DNA from: Citrobacter braakii
GTDB taxonomy: Bacteria; Pseudomonadota; Gammaproteobacteria; Enterobacterales; Enterobacteriaceae
Direction of reading: 5' to 3'
NCBI RefSeq assembly: GCF_002075345.1
Contig: NZ_NAEW01000005.1
Span: forward strand, 248,001 to 312,000
DNA length: 64,000 bases
Both the position numbers and the translations under genes were made by a program. Each line of letters opens with the position of its first letter. The first letter of the stretch is position 1. Below the pieces are notes generated by a model. The model was given only the letters and a program-made list of their open reading frames with translations, had not been told where the DNA came from and made no database searches. Shown here piece by piece: positions 31,704 to 39,319 of this stretch.

Positions 31704-32900
31704 GTGGAAAGGTTTGATACCGTTATTATAGGCGCTGGCGCAGCGGGTATGTTTTGTGCCGCGCAGGCAGGACAAGCAGGTAGTCGCGTACTGCTAATTG
31801 ATAATGGTAAAAAGCCCGGGCGCAAGATTCTCATGTCTGGCGGGGGCCGCTGCAACTTTACCAACCTTTATGTCGAGCCGGCTGCGTATTTGAGCCAAAA
31901 CCCGCATTTTTGCAAATCGGCGCTGGCGCGTTATACACAGTGGGATTTTATCGATCTGGTGGGTAAGCACGGTATTGCCTGGCATGAAAAAACGCTAGGT
32001 CAGCTTTTCTGCGATGATTCCGCCCAGCAAATTGTCGATATGCTGGTGGATGAGTGTGAAAAAGGTAACGTAACTATGCGGTTACGTAGCGAAATCCTGA
32101 GCGTTGAGCGAGATGGTGACGATTTTATCCTGGAATTGAATGGGATGAGTGTCGGCACGAAAAAGCTGGTTATTGCCTCCGGTGGTCTCTCTATGCCGGG
32201 TCTGGGCGCGACGCCGTTTGGTTATAAAATTGCGGAACAGTTCGGCCTGAACGTTTTGCCTACGCGCGCAGGTCTGGTGCCTTTCACCTTACATAAGCCG
32301 CTACTGGAGCAGCTTCAGGTGCTCTCTGGCGTATCCGTTTCTTCCGTTATCACCGCCGAGGACGACACCGCATTTCGTGAAAACCTGCTCTTTACGCACC
32401 GCGGGCTTTCTGGTCCGGCCGTGCTGCAGATTTCCAGTTTTTGGCAGCCAGGTGAATTTGTCAGCATTAATTTGTTGCCGGATGTTGACCTCGCAAGCTT
32501 CCTCGATGACCAACGTAGCGCACACCCTAATCAAAGCTTAAAGAACACCCTGGCAATGCAGTTGCCAAAGCGTCTGGTGGAATGTTTACAGCAGTTAGGG
32601 CAAATCCCGGATGTCTCGCTGAAGCAGCTTAATGTGCGCGATCAGCAAACGCTGGTTGAGACGCTGACCGAGTGGCGGGTGCAGCCGAACGGTACGGAAG
32701 GGTATCGTACCGCTGAAGTCACGTTGGGCGGCGTCGATACCAACGAGCTGTCATCGCGCACGATGGAAGCGCGCAAAGTGCCGGGACTCTACTTTATCGG
32801 CGAAGTCATGGACGTCACCGGCTGGCTGGGCGGCTATAACTTCCAGTGGGCGTGGTCGAGCGCCTGGGCATGCGCGCAGGATTTGGTCTCTGGTGATTAA
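31704..32900 (+). CDS. yhiN: HI0933-family flavoprotein YhiN
   Basis: A 398-residue NAD(P)/FAD-dependent oxidoreductase of the HI0933/YhiN family, of unknown cellular function. The FAD motif IIGAGAAGMFCA is near residues 8-19; the family signature GRKILMSGGGRCNFTN and the C-terminal GEVMDVTGWLGGYNFQWAWSSG-like block are present. A GTG start at 31704 (after AGAGGA) reproduces the E. coli N terminus (V/MERFD); the open frame extends 22 codons upstream. In E. coli the segment downstream leads to yhiI-rbbA; here two catabolic units lie between. Confidence 0.9.
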   Translation: MERFDTVIIGAGAAGMFCAAQAGQAGSRVLLIDNGKKPGRKILMSGGGRCNFTNLYVEPAAYLSQNPHFCKSALARYTQWDFIDLVGKHGIAWHEKTLGQLFCDDSAQQIVDMLVDECEKGNVTMRLRSEILSVERDGDDFILELNGMSVGTKKLVIASGGLSMPGLGATPFGYKIAEQFGLNVLPTRAGLVPFTLHKPLLEQLQVLSGVSVSSVITAEDDTAFRENLLFTHRGLSGPAVLQISSFWQPGEFVSINLLPDVDLASFLDDQRSAHPNQSLKNTLAMQLPKRLVECLQQLGQIPDVSLKQLNVRDQQTLVETLTEWRVQPNGTEGYRTAEVTLGGVDTNELSSRTMEARKVPGLYFIGEVMDVTGWLGGYNFQWAWSSAWACAQDLVSGD

Positions 32901-33002
32901 AATTGTTTACCTCTGATACAAGGAACTGACTCAGGCATGCGTTTCTTAACTCCGGGAATGATATGATAAATCAGTTAAAAATCGTACACAGAAGGGAACG
33001 GA

Positions 33003-33680
33003 ATGCACATGGTTATTCCTGAGGTAAAACAGGAGCGGCTCTATCAAAAGATAGCCAATCTCATCATTAAGCTCATCAACGATAGTATTTTTCCACCGGG
33101 AAGCTTCTTGCCTCCTGAACGTGAACTGGCGAAGCAACTTGGCGTGAGTCGGGCATCGCTCAGAGAAGCATTGATTGTGCTTGAGATCTCAGGATGGATC
33201 ACCATCCAATCCGGTAATGGCGTAATTGTTGCTGATAAAAAGCATTCTGCCAGCGATTATACAGTTGAAGAAATACTCTACTCGCGTGAGTTGGTTGACA
33301 GCCATTGCGCGCGTCTCGCTGCAGAAGCAGGCAAAGATGAGCTTATTAGCCAGCTTGAACTACTGCACCTCAGCATGGAAAAAGCCATTAGTGAAAATAA
33401 TGTTCATGGCTTTTACTCTCTCGATAAGCAATTCCATTTAACGGTATCTGAAGCCAGTCAGAACCGCGTCTTGCTCGATATGTCGCGTATGTTGTGGGAG
33501 CAACGTGTCAACATCCCGTATGCCGGACTGGATGAACGCTCCGGCAATCGGGATGTGTTAACCAGCATGAATAAGCAACATAAAGCAATTGTGGATGCAA
33601 TTCGCCAGGCTGATGCTGACGGTGCTTATCAAAAATCGCTGGAACATCTGGCTTATGTCAGGCAGATCGTGGGTCTTTAA
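33003..33680 (+). CDS. FadR-subfamily GntR regulator (UxuR/ExuR-like)
   Basis: A 225-residue GntR regulator with an N-terminal winged helix-turn-helix (about 10-75; PPGSFLPPERELAKQLGVSR, SLREALIVLEISGWI) and a C-terminal all-helical FCD ligand domain with a metal-binding pattern (Asp/His in SLDKQFHLTVSEASQN and later HKAIVDAI). This subfamily includes UxuR, ExuR and LldR and senses sugar acids. The start follows AAGGGA. Its 3' end lies 8 bp from the end of the uxuB-like gene, so it should control the leftward hexuronate-type unit (inference). Confidence 0.85.
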   Translation: MHMVIPEVKQERLYQKIANLIIKLINDSIFPPGSFLPPERELAKQLGVSRASLREALIVLEISGWITIQSGNGVIVADKKHSASDYTVEEILYSRELVDSHCARLAAEAGKDELISQLELLHLSMEKAISENNVHGFYSLDKQFHLTVSEASQNRVLLDMSRMLWEQRVNIPYAGLDERSGNRDVLTSMNKQHKAIVDAIRQADADGAYQKSLEHLAYVRQIVGL

Positions 33681-33688
33681 AAAAAGCG

Positions 33689-35161
33689 TTAATGACTCAG
33701 ACCAGCTACCGCTGCACGTGCGCCTATGCTGTGCAATTGCTGACAGGCAGCGGTTACATGCTCAATAAAGTCGGTGTTATCGCGTAGATCCTGCCCAAAA
33801 ATGGTGTCGATTGCCAGTAGTGCCCGGACACGCTCCCCTGATGATTTATATTTTTGATAAATAGCCCGAAACTGTGCCGCCATAGGGTCGACCACTTCGA
33901 ATGAATCGCCTTTTTCATCTATACCACTGACGTAGCGCATCCAGCCTGCAACTCCCAAAGCCAGGTGACGGTAATTGTCTCCTTGTGCAAGATGTAGCCG
34001 AATGGGATCCAGCAAACGCTGAGGTAATTTCTGGCTGCCGTCCATTGCGATTTGCCAGGTTCGGTGCTTCAGTGATGGATTAGTAAAGCGTGCGATCAGC
34101 AATTCCGCATAACCCGCAAGGTCTGTACCTTCAGGCATTGACAGCGTCGGGCTTTGTTCATCAAGCATCAACGCCAGCGCAGCATCGCGATATGCCGGGT
34201 TAGTCATTGTATCGGCAATGGTTTCATAACCGCCAAGATAGCCAAGATATGCGAGGAAAGAGTGACTGCCGTTAAGCATGCGCAGCTTCATCATTTCAAA
34301 CGGCACCACATCTTGCACAAACTGTGCGCCAACCCGATCCCAGTCCGGACGACCATTAACAAAGTCATCTTCGATAACCCACTGGCGGAACGGCTCGCAG
34401 GCAATGGCACAGGGATCGTAAACGCCAAGCTGCCCGGCGATGTGCGCTAAGGTCTCATCCGTTGCTGCCGGAACAATGCGATCCACCATCGTACAAGGAA
34501 ACGTTACATGTGCCGCTATCCATTCGGCCAGTCGCGGGTCGCGTGTTGTTGCCAGCCCCAGGACAGCGGCTTTCGCGACATGACCGTTTTCTCGTACGTT
34601 GTCGCAAGACAATACGGTAAAGGCCTTTAATCCCTGTTCGCGACGCAATGCCAGAGCTTCGACAATATAGCCAATCGCCGATTTTGGTGACTGTGGATTT
34701 GCAACGTCATGCTGGATAAACGGGTGATTCAGATCCAGCACGCCGCTGGCGGGGTCAGTACAATAACCTTTCTCGGTAATTGTCAGTGAAACAATGGCAG
34801 TTTCTGGGCGCGCCATTGCGCGGATAATTGCATTACTGCCGTCAAATTCTGGATGCAGCGCTTCGTTCATCGAGCCAATGATTTTAAGTTCTGTACTTTG
34901 TGCTCCACGCTCGGCAACAGTGTAAAGCAGATCCTGCGCCCGCAGGTTTTGAATCAGTGTTGCATCGTTTCCGGGCATCAGGTTGACCTCACAGATACCC
35001 CAGTCGCTGTCGCTGCTTTCCAGCAGATGATGGGTATAAAGCGCCTGATGGGCGCGGTGAAAGGCCCCGCAGCCAAGATGTACTATGCGTGAAACCAGGC
35101 GTGAGCGATCCCAACGCGGGCGTGGGGTGGAAATCTGAGCGCTGGCGAGATTTTGTTCCAT
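33689..35161 (-). CDS. uxuB: Fructuronate reductase-like dehydrogenase (UxuB family)
   Basis: A 490-residue member of the mannitol dehydrogenase family, closest in type and length to UxuB, which interconverts D-fructuronate and D-mannonate with NAD(H). The N-terminal Rossmann segment IVHLGCGAFHRAHQALY is typical, and the family signature FEMMKLRMLNGSHS in the middle carries the catalytic Lys. AGGAGGTT precedes the ATG. Between it and upstream uxuA lie a terminator-like hairpin (35233-35258) and a dyad (35187-35210), so it may have its own promoter. A standard uxuAB may exist elsewhere; this copy could act on a related polyol acid. Confidence 0.85.
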   Translation of the reverse strand: MEQNLASAQISTPRPRWDRSRLVSRIVHLGCGAFHRAHQALYTHHLLESSDSDWGICEVNLMPGNDATLIQNLRAQDLLYTVAERGAQSTELKIIGSMNEALHPEFDGSNAIIRAMARPETAIVSLTITEKGYCTDPASGVLDLNHPFIQHDVANPQSPKSAIGYIVEALALRREQGLKAFTVLSCDNVRENGHVAKAAVLGLATTRDPRLAEWIAAHVTFPCTMVDRIVPAATDETLAHIAGQLGVYDPCAIACEPFRQWVIEDDFVNGRPDWDRVGAQFVQDVVPFEMMKLRMLNGSHSFLAYLGYLGGYETIADTMTNPAYRDAALALMLDEQSPTLSMPEGTDLAGYAELLIARFTNPSLKHRTWQIAMDGSQKLPQRLLDPIRLHLAQGDNYRHLALGVAGWMRYVSGIDEKGDSFEVVDPMAAQFRAIYQKYKSSGERVRALLAIDTIFGQDLRDNTDFIEHVTAACQQLHSIGARAAVAGLSH

Positions 35162-35186
35162 GACAACCTCCTGTCATTGATGATCT

Positions 35187-35210
35187 TCTTTGATGATGCG
35201 CTATCAAAGA
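35187..35210. promoter_or_regulatory. Dyad upstream of the uxuB-like gene
   Basis: TCTTTGAT (35187-35194) and ATCAAAGA (35203-35210) are exact inverted repeats with an 8-bp spacer, 26-49 bp before the uxuB start. It is a candidate operator; the cognate protein is not known. Confidence 0.4.
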
Positions 35211-35232
35211 CCGGTCCTGACTGAATGTAAAA

Positions 35233-35258
35233 ACCGCATGGTGGGGACACCATGCGGT
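35233..35258 (-). terminator. Intrinsic-type hairpin between uxuA and uxuB
   Basis: ACCGCATGGTG (35233-35243) pairs exactly with CACCATGCGGT (35248-35258), an 11-bp stem with a 4-nt loop. In the transcribed direction it is followed by TTTTT. It should end or strongly attenuate transcripts coming from uxuA. Confidence 0.8.
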
Positions 35259-35265
35259 AACAATA

Positions 35266-36450
35266 TTACTGACTGAAGAAGGCACGTCGGATAGCCAGCT
35301 CAACACCACGTACTTCAGCCAGACCTTTCAGACGGCCAATAGCGGAATAACCTGGGTTGGTTTTCTTTTTCAGATCATCAAGCATCTGATGGCCATGGTC
35401 TGGTCGCATGGGGATCAATACGGCGTTACCTTCATCTTTACGCCGCTGTTCTTCTTCGACTATCGCTTTCACCACGTTGTACATATCGACATCGCCGGAA
35501 AGATGCGCCGCTTCATGGAAAGTCTTGGGATTATCTTCTCGTTGCGTAGAACGTAGATGCGTAAAGTAAATCCGCGGACCGAACTGTTTAATCATATCAA
35601 CCAGATCGTTGTCTGCACGCACGCCATAAGAGCCAGTACACATTGTGAAGCCATTCGCCATATTGTTGACGGTTTCCACCATCCACTGCATATCTTCAAC
35701 GGTGGAGACAATACGCGGCAGACCAAGAATTGGGCGTGGTGGATCGTCCGGGTGAACGGCCATACGTACGCCAACCTCTTCTGCAACCGGGATGATAGCC
35801 CGCAGGAAAAAGGCAAAGTGCTCGCGCAGGGCCGCTTTGTCTATATTTTTATAAGTCGCCAGGTGGTTACGGAATTGGTCCAGCGTATAACCTTCTTCAG
35901 CACCAGGCAGACCTGCAATAATATTTCGTGTCAGTCGCGCTTTGTCCTCTTCGCTCATGGTGGCGAAGCGCTTACTCGCCTGAGCTACCTCTTCCGTGGT
36001 GTAATCCGCCTCAGCCCCTGGACGTTTGAGAATATGCAACTCAAAGGCGGCAAACTCAATTTGGTCAAAGCGCAGGGCTTTTGAGCCATCGGGCAACTCA
36101 TATTCCAGGTCTGTTCGGGTCCAGTCCAGAACCGGCATGAAGTTGTAGCACACGGTATAGATGCCGCACTGGGCAAGATTACGCAGCGTCTGCTGATAAT
36201 TTCTAATCCATAAATCGTACTGCCCTGTGTGGGTCTTGATGTCTTCATGAATCGGCACGCTTTCCACAACCGACCAGACCAGACCAGCTTTCTCTACGAT
36301 CTCTTTGCGCTTAAGAATTTCTTCTACGGACCAGACTTCACCGTTAGGAATATGATGAAGCGCTGTCACTATGCCGGTGGCTCCGGCTTGACGAACATCG
36401 GATAACGACACGGGATCGTTCGGGCCATACCAACGCCAGGTTTGTTCCAT
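35266..36450 (-). CDS. uxuA: D-mannonate dehydratase (UxuA)
   Basis: A 394-residue UxuA-type dehydratase converting D-mannonate to 2-keto-3-deoxygluconate with Mn2+ or Fe2+. It begins [16 protein letters not shown], the family N terminus, and contains the conserved metal and substrate segments ENLP-like [16 protein letters not shown] and the C-terminal [11 protein letters not shown]. Length equals E. coli UxuA. It follows the dehydrogenase gene by 20 bp with CAGGAG as ribosome binding site. Its product is the substrate of KdgK at 3426-4355. Confidence 0.92.
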   Translation of the reverse strand: MEQTWRWYGPNDPVSLSDVRQAGATGIVTALHHIPNGEVWSVEEILKRKEIVEKAGLVWSVVESVPIHEDIKTHTGQYDLWIRNYQQTLRNLAQCGIYTVCYNFMPVLDWTRTDLEYELPDGSKALRFDQIEFAAFELHILKRPGAEADYTTEEVAQASKRFATMSEEDKARLTRNIIAGLPGAEEGYTLDQFRNHLATYKNIDKAALREHFAFFLRAIIPVAEEVGVRMAVHPDDPPRPILGLPRIVSTVEDMQWMVETVNNMANGFTMCTGSYGVRADNDLVDMIKQFGPRIYFTHLRSTQREDNPKTFHEAAHLSGDVDMYNVVKAIVEEEQRRKDEGNAVLIPMRPDHGHQMLDDLKKKTNPGYSAIGRLKGLAEVRGVELAIRRAFFSQ

Positions 36451-36470
36451 TGTTTTATCTCCTGCGAAAA

Positions 36471-37496
36471 TTAATGAAAGGTCGCATTGATCTTCAGATA
36501 GCGTTCCGGATATTGATCGAGTTCTTTCACGGCGGCAGGAACCTCATCAATACTCACCACTTTGCTAACAACATCTGCAGGATTGATGTTTAGCGTTGCC
36601 AGCATCTGTAGTGCTTCTTCAAACTCACCTGCGCTGGTCCGGGATCCGCGAATATCCAGTTCCTTAAACGTGATCAGGTTGGTGGGTAATGATGTTTCCT
36701 GTTTTGGCCAGCCAGTGAAGGCAATACGACCAGCAAAAGAGGCCATATCCAGCGTTTCGCGAATCGCGCTGTTGGCGCCAGAGGCTTCTACCACGACCTG
36801 GGCCATCGTTCCCTGCGTAATGTCTTTGATCGCGTCAACAACCTGTGTATTTGACGGATTGATAACGTACGGGACGCCCAGTGATTTGGCATACTGGAGT
36901 CTCTCTTCCACGATATCGATCAGAATAGGCGTCGCGCCATAGCGTAATGCGCTCAGTGCCGCCATCAGACCTATCGCACCCGCGCCTATGATGGCGATGT
37001 GCTCCCCTGCGGTGAGTTTGGCCCGATGTAGCGCATGCAGCGCAATGGTCAGCGGTTCCGCCAGCGGTGCCATCTCGGAGGCAACGTCATCAGGGATTTT
37101 GTGAATCAAATGCGCGGGGTGAGCAACTACCTCCTGCATTGCGCCATCAATATGCACGCCAATTACTTTTAGATTTTCACAACAATTTGTTCTGCCTACC
37201 GAGCAGGGGTAACAGTGACCACAATAGATATAAGGGTCGACAATTACACGATCTCCTTCTTTAATATTGGCCGGCATACCATTGCCTTCTTGAATTACAA
37301 TACCAGTAATTTCGTGTCCAATAATACGTGGGTAGGTTACTAACGGGTTAGTCCCACGAAATGCACCAATATCAGAACCACAGATTCCGGCTGCATCGAC
37401 TTTTATTAGAACTTCGTTATCTTTCTTTTCAGGGTAATCAACCCAGCGGGTTTCAATTTCACCCGGTTTATTGATGTAAACAGCTTTGATTTTCAT
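36471..37496 (-). CDS. Zinc-dependent alcohol/polyol dehydrogenase (RspB/LgoD-like)
   Basis: A 341-residue medium-chain dehydrogenase. The catalytic-zinc region reads [12 protein letters not shown] and GHE, the structural zinc cluster is [15 protein letters not shown], and the NAD-binding GAGAIG motif lies in [15 protein letters not shown]. It resembles E. coli LgoD (L-galactonate 5-dehydrogenase) and RspB. Given uxuA and uxuB beside it, a likely reaction is oxidation of an aldonate such as L-gulonate to D-fructuronate (inference). It overlaps the upstream transporter gene by 29 bp, implying translational coupling. Confidence 0.85.
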   Translation of the reverse strand: MKIKAVYINKPGEIETRWVDYPEKKDNEVLIKVDAAGICGSDIGAFRGTNPLVTYPRIIGHEITGIVIQEGNGMPANIKEGDRVIVDPYIYCGHCYPCSVGRTNCCENLKVIGVHIDGAMQEVVAHPAHLIHKIPDDVASEMAPLAEPLTIALHALHRAKLTAGEHIAIIGAGAIGLMAALSALRYGATPILIDIVEERLQYAKSLGVPYVINPSNTQVVDAIKDITQGTMAQVVVEASGANSAIRETLDMASFAGRIAFTGWPKQETSLPTNLITFKELDIRGSRTSAGEFEEALQMLATLNINPADVVSKVVSIDEVPAAVKELDQYPERYLKINATFH

Positions 37497-38757
37497 TTTC
37501 TTTTAATCCTTTATTTTTGACAAATACGAATACCAGGCAGCTGGAAACAATCGCAATAGCACCAGCCAGATAGAATGCGTAATCATATTTACCGCTGAAC
37601 TGAACGATGAATCCGGTGACCAGTGGGCCAATAATCCCGGAGATATTCGCAAGCCCATGCATGGCCCCACCAACGCTACCAACTTTATCTTTATGCACCA
37701 CATCCTGAATAACCGCCCAATAAATTGGCCCGGTCAGATAAAGCAGGAACAACGAGACTGACATAAGACCAACGGCGCTGCCGATGGTGGTTACCGTGCC
37801 TGAAACGCCAACGCAAATCGCCGCCCCAGCCAGACACACGCCGAGAATAAGGCGTCGAGAAAGCAGGGCATTTCCTGTAACGCGATAGATAAAATCAGAG
37901 CATACGCCACCCAACACCATGCCGATTGCGCCAATCACCCATGGGATCACGGTTGCAATACTAATTTCTTTAATATCAAGATGTAATGAGTGATTCAGGT
38001 AGCTTGGAAACCAGGTCAGGAAGAAAAAGAGTATGTAGTTATAGCTAAAGAAGGCCAGCGTCGTTGCCCACACCATTGGCTGTTTCATGTAGTAGCCAAG
38101 AGAAGGCATAGCTTTACCGTCATCCGCTAAAATAATATCGTCATGGTTTTCAAAATCGACACGCTCTTCCGGGGCAAGTTGTTTACTTTTGGAGGGTTTA
38201 TCACTGGCAATGAAGTACCAGAGAATAACCCAGGCTAAACCAAACAGAAAAATAATCCCGAAAGCCGGACGCCAGCCTAATGAAAGTGCCAGCAGGCCAA
38301 CTACTGGACCAGAAATTGCACCACCTAACGGCGAACCTGCGCTAAAAATACCAATCGCAGTGGCAGATTCTTTGCGAGAAATCCAGTTATTGATGATTTT
38401 ATTTCCAGCCGCACTGACCGGTCCTTCGGCCATGCCGAATAATACGCGCACGGCCAGCATGGTCCATAAGCCGGTAACTAAACTGGTCATCCCACAAAAT
38501 ACTGACCAAAGTAATGCGGCGACCAGAAATACAGTTTTGGGGCCAAACTTGTCGCTGGCCCAGCCACCGATAAAGTTAAAAAGTGCGTAGCCAACAAAAA
38601 ATGCGCTGAAAATCATACCCATTTCAGCGGCATTGAATCCTAATTCCTTTTCAATGAGTGGAGCGGTAATCGACAATGCTGAACGATCCATATAGTTAAG
38701 CATGTAAACTATAAATAGAAGAAAAACGATAAGCCATCCCATTGTTTTTCTTTTCAT
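37468..38757 (-). CDS. MFS transporter of the anion:cation symporter (ExuT/LgoT-like) type
   Basis: A 429-residue transporter with about 12 hydrophobic segments. It begins with the family pattern LNYMDRSALSITAPLIEKELGF and motif A GGWASDKFGPK, and continues with RVLFGMAEGPVSAAGNKIINNW, typical of the ACS family that carries hexuronates, galactonate and glucarate. As first gene of the leftward unit it probably imports the sugar acid processed by the dehydrogenase, UxuA and UxuB homologues. The start is behind AAGAGGA; a long dyad lies just upstream (38770-38798). Confidence 0.88.
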   Translation of the reverse strand: MKRKTMGWLIVFLLFIVYMLNYMDRSALSITAPLIEKELGFNAAEMGMIFSAFFVGYALFNFIGGWASDKFGPKTVFLVAALLWSVFCGMTSLVTGLWTMLAVRVLFGMAEGPVSAAGNKIINNWISRKESATAIGIFSAGSPLGGAISGPVVGLLALSLGWRPAFGIIFLFGLAWVILWYFIASDKPSKSKQLAPEERVDFENHDDIILADDGKAMPSLGYYMKQPMVWATTLAFFSYNYILFFFLTWFPSYLNHSLHLDIKEISIATVIPWVIGAIGMVLGGVCSDFIYRVTGNALLSRRLILGVCLAGAAICVGVSGTVTTIGSAVGLMSVSLFLLYLTGPIYWAVIQDVVHKDKVGSVGGAMHGLANISGIIGPLVTGFIVQFSGKYDYAFYLAGAIAIVSSCLVFVFVKNKGLKENENQSCLHQ

Positions 38758-38769
38758 GATATATCCTCT

Positions 38770-38798
38770 TATTGTGGTCTAGCGGCCTGACCACAATA
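38770..38798. promoter_or_regulatory. Long dyad in the leader of the leftward transporter gene
   Basis: TATTGTGGTC (38770-38779) and GACCACAATA (38789-38798) are exact 10-bp inverted repeats with a 9-bp spacer, 13-41 bp before the start codon. The TGGTC/GACCA halves resemble half-sites of FadR-subfamily GntR operators (TGGT...ACCA), though the spacing is wider. As RNA it would form a hairpin just before the ribosome binding site. Confidence 0.5.
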
Positions 38799-38832
38799 TT
38801 TAAAACCTATTTTAAGATCACTACCATTTTGA

Positions 38833-38848
38833 TGTGAATGTGATCAAC
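38833..38848. promoter_or_regulatory. Weak CRP-like site for the leftward unit
   Basis: TGTGA-N6-TCAAC, matching the first half of the CRP consensus TGTGA-N6-TCACA fully and the second in three of five positions. It lies about 75-91 bp upstream of the transporter start. Confidence 0.3.
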
Positions 38849-39137
38849 ATAACGAAAAATTAACTTGGTAAATAATGATAAGAGAAGAGTTTTAATCGTA
38901 ATTAAATGAATTTAAATGATTTTATTTGTATTCTGCTAATTTGAGGTAAAACTAATCGTACCTTCATCGTCTATTAATTGCGGGCTTTGCATTAATGATG
39001 GGTCGAGAAATCTACGTATGTTCAACCTACGTCTGGCGTTCGCGCAGATAGAACGTCCTGCCACAGTAAAGATACATGCTGGCATGAGCGGCAAATGCCG
39101 CCGTGAAGCTTTTTCTATGTAATGGGTTGTTAACAAT

Positions 39138-39153
39138 TGTGCTACATATCACA
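39138..39153 (+). promoter_or_regulatory. CRP site of the glycerol-like operon
   Basis: TGTGC-N6-TCACA matches nine of the ten defined CRP consensus positions. Its centre (39145.5) is about 70 bp upstream of the predicted transcription start near 39216, a usual distance for class I CRP activation. It suggests catabolite repression of the rightward operon. Confidence 0.65.
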
Positions 39154-39180
39154 AAATTAAAGCCAGTCTAAAAAGTCGCT

Positions 39181-39209
39181 TTGACACGCTTTCCGTTACC
39201 TTCTAGAGT
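39181..39209 (+). promoter_or_regulatory. Sigma70-type promoter of the glycerol-like operon
   Basis: A perfect -35 TTGACA (39181-39186), a 17-bp spacer and a -10 TAGAGT (39204-39209, four of six). Transcription should start near 39216, giving a leader of about 104 nt that contains the terminator at 39228-39276. Confidence 0.7.
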
Positions 39210-39217
39210 GGAAAAAT

Positions 39218-39276
39218 ACAGATTTTAGATAAGAGACTATCTGTGAAATTAAGATGGTCTCTTATTGCATTTTTTT
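39218..39276 (+). terminator. Leader attenuator: intrinsic terminator with competing hairpin
   Basis: Segment 39228-39242 pairs with 39252-39266 (15 positions, two or three G-U pairs, core TAAGAGAC/GTCTCTTA) around a 9-nt loop, and seven T follow at 39270-39276. Upstream, ACAGAT (39218-39223) can instead pair with ATCTGT (39239-39244), and AGATA with TATCT, consuming part of the terminator's 5' arm. These structures are mutually exclusive. The layout matches leader terminators relieved by GlpP in Bacillus subtilis glp operons, and a GlpP-family gene is fifth in this operon. Confidence 0.75.
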
Positions 39277-39319
39277 AGCTAATGGCGACCTTCTTCCGAA
39301 TATTATGAAGGGGAAAGCC

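Larger units (their letters stand above)
38758..39319. other. 562-bp divergent control region between the two catabolic units
   Basis: Besides the dyad and weak CRP-like site on the left and the CRP site, promoter and leader terminator on the right, it contains a palindrome TTGTTAACAA at 39127-39136 and a hairpin GCGGCA (39088-39093) / TGCCGC (39096-39101) followed some bases later by five T. The middle (38940-39120) is less AT-rich than its flanks and may be remnant coding DNA, but no family was recognised. Confidence 0.5.

Noticed and set aside
38936-39136. Possible transposase remnant in the divergent control region
   Set aside because: The basic 66-residue minus-strand frame (RRHLPLMPACIF..., RRRLNIRRF) suggested an IS fragment, but no family motif, terminal inverted repeat or target duplication is visible.
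39254-39319. Earlier start of the rightward MFS gene at 39254
   Set aside because: The ATG lies within the 3' arm of the leader terminator and has no ribosome binding site; 39320 has AAGGGG at good spacing.
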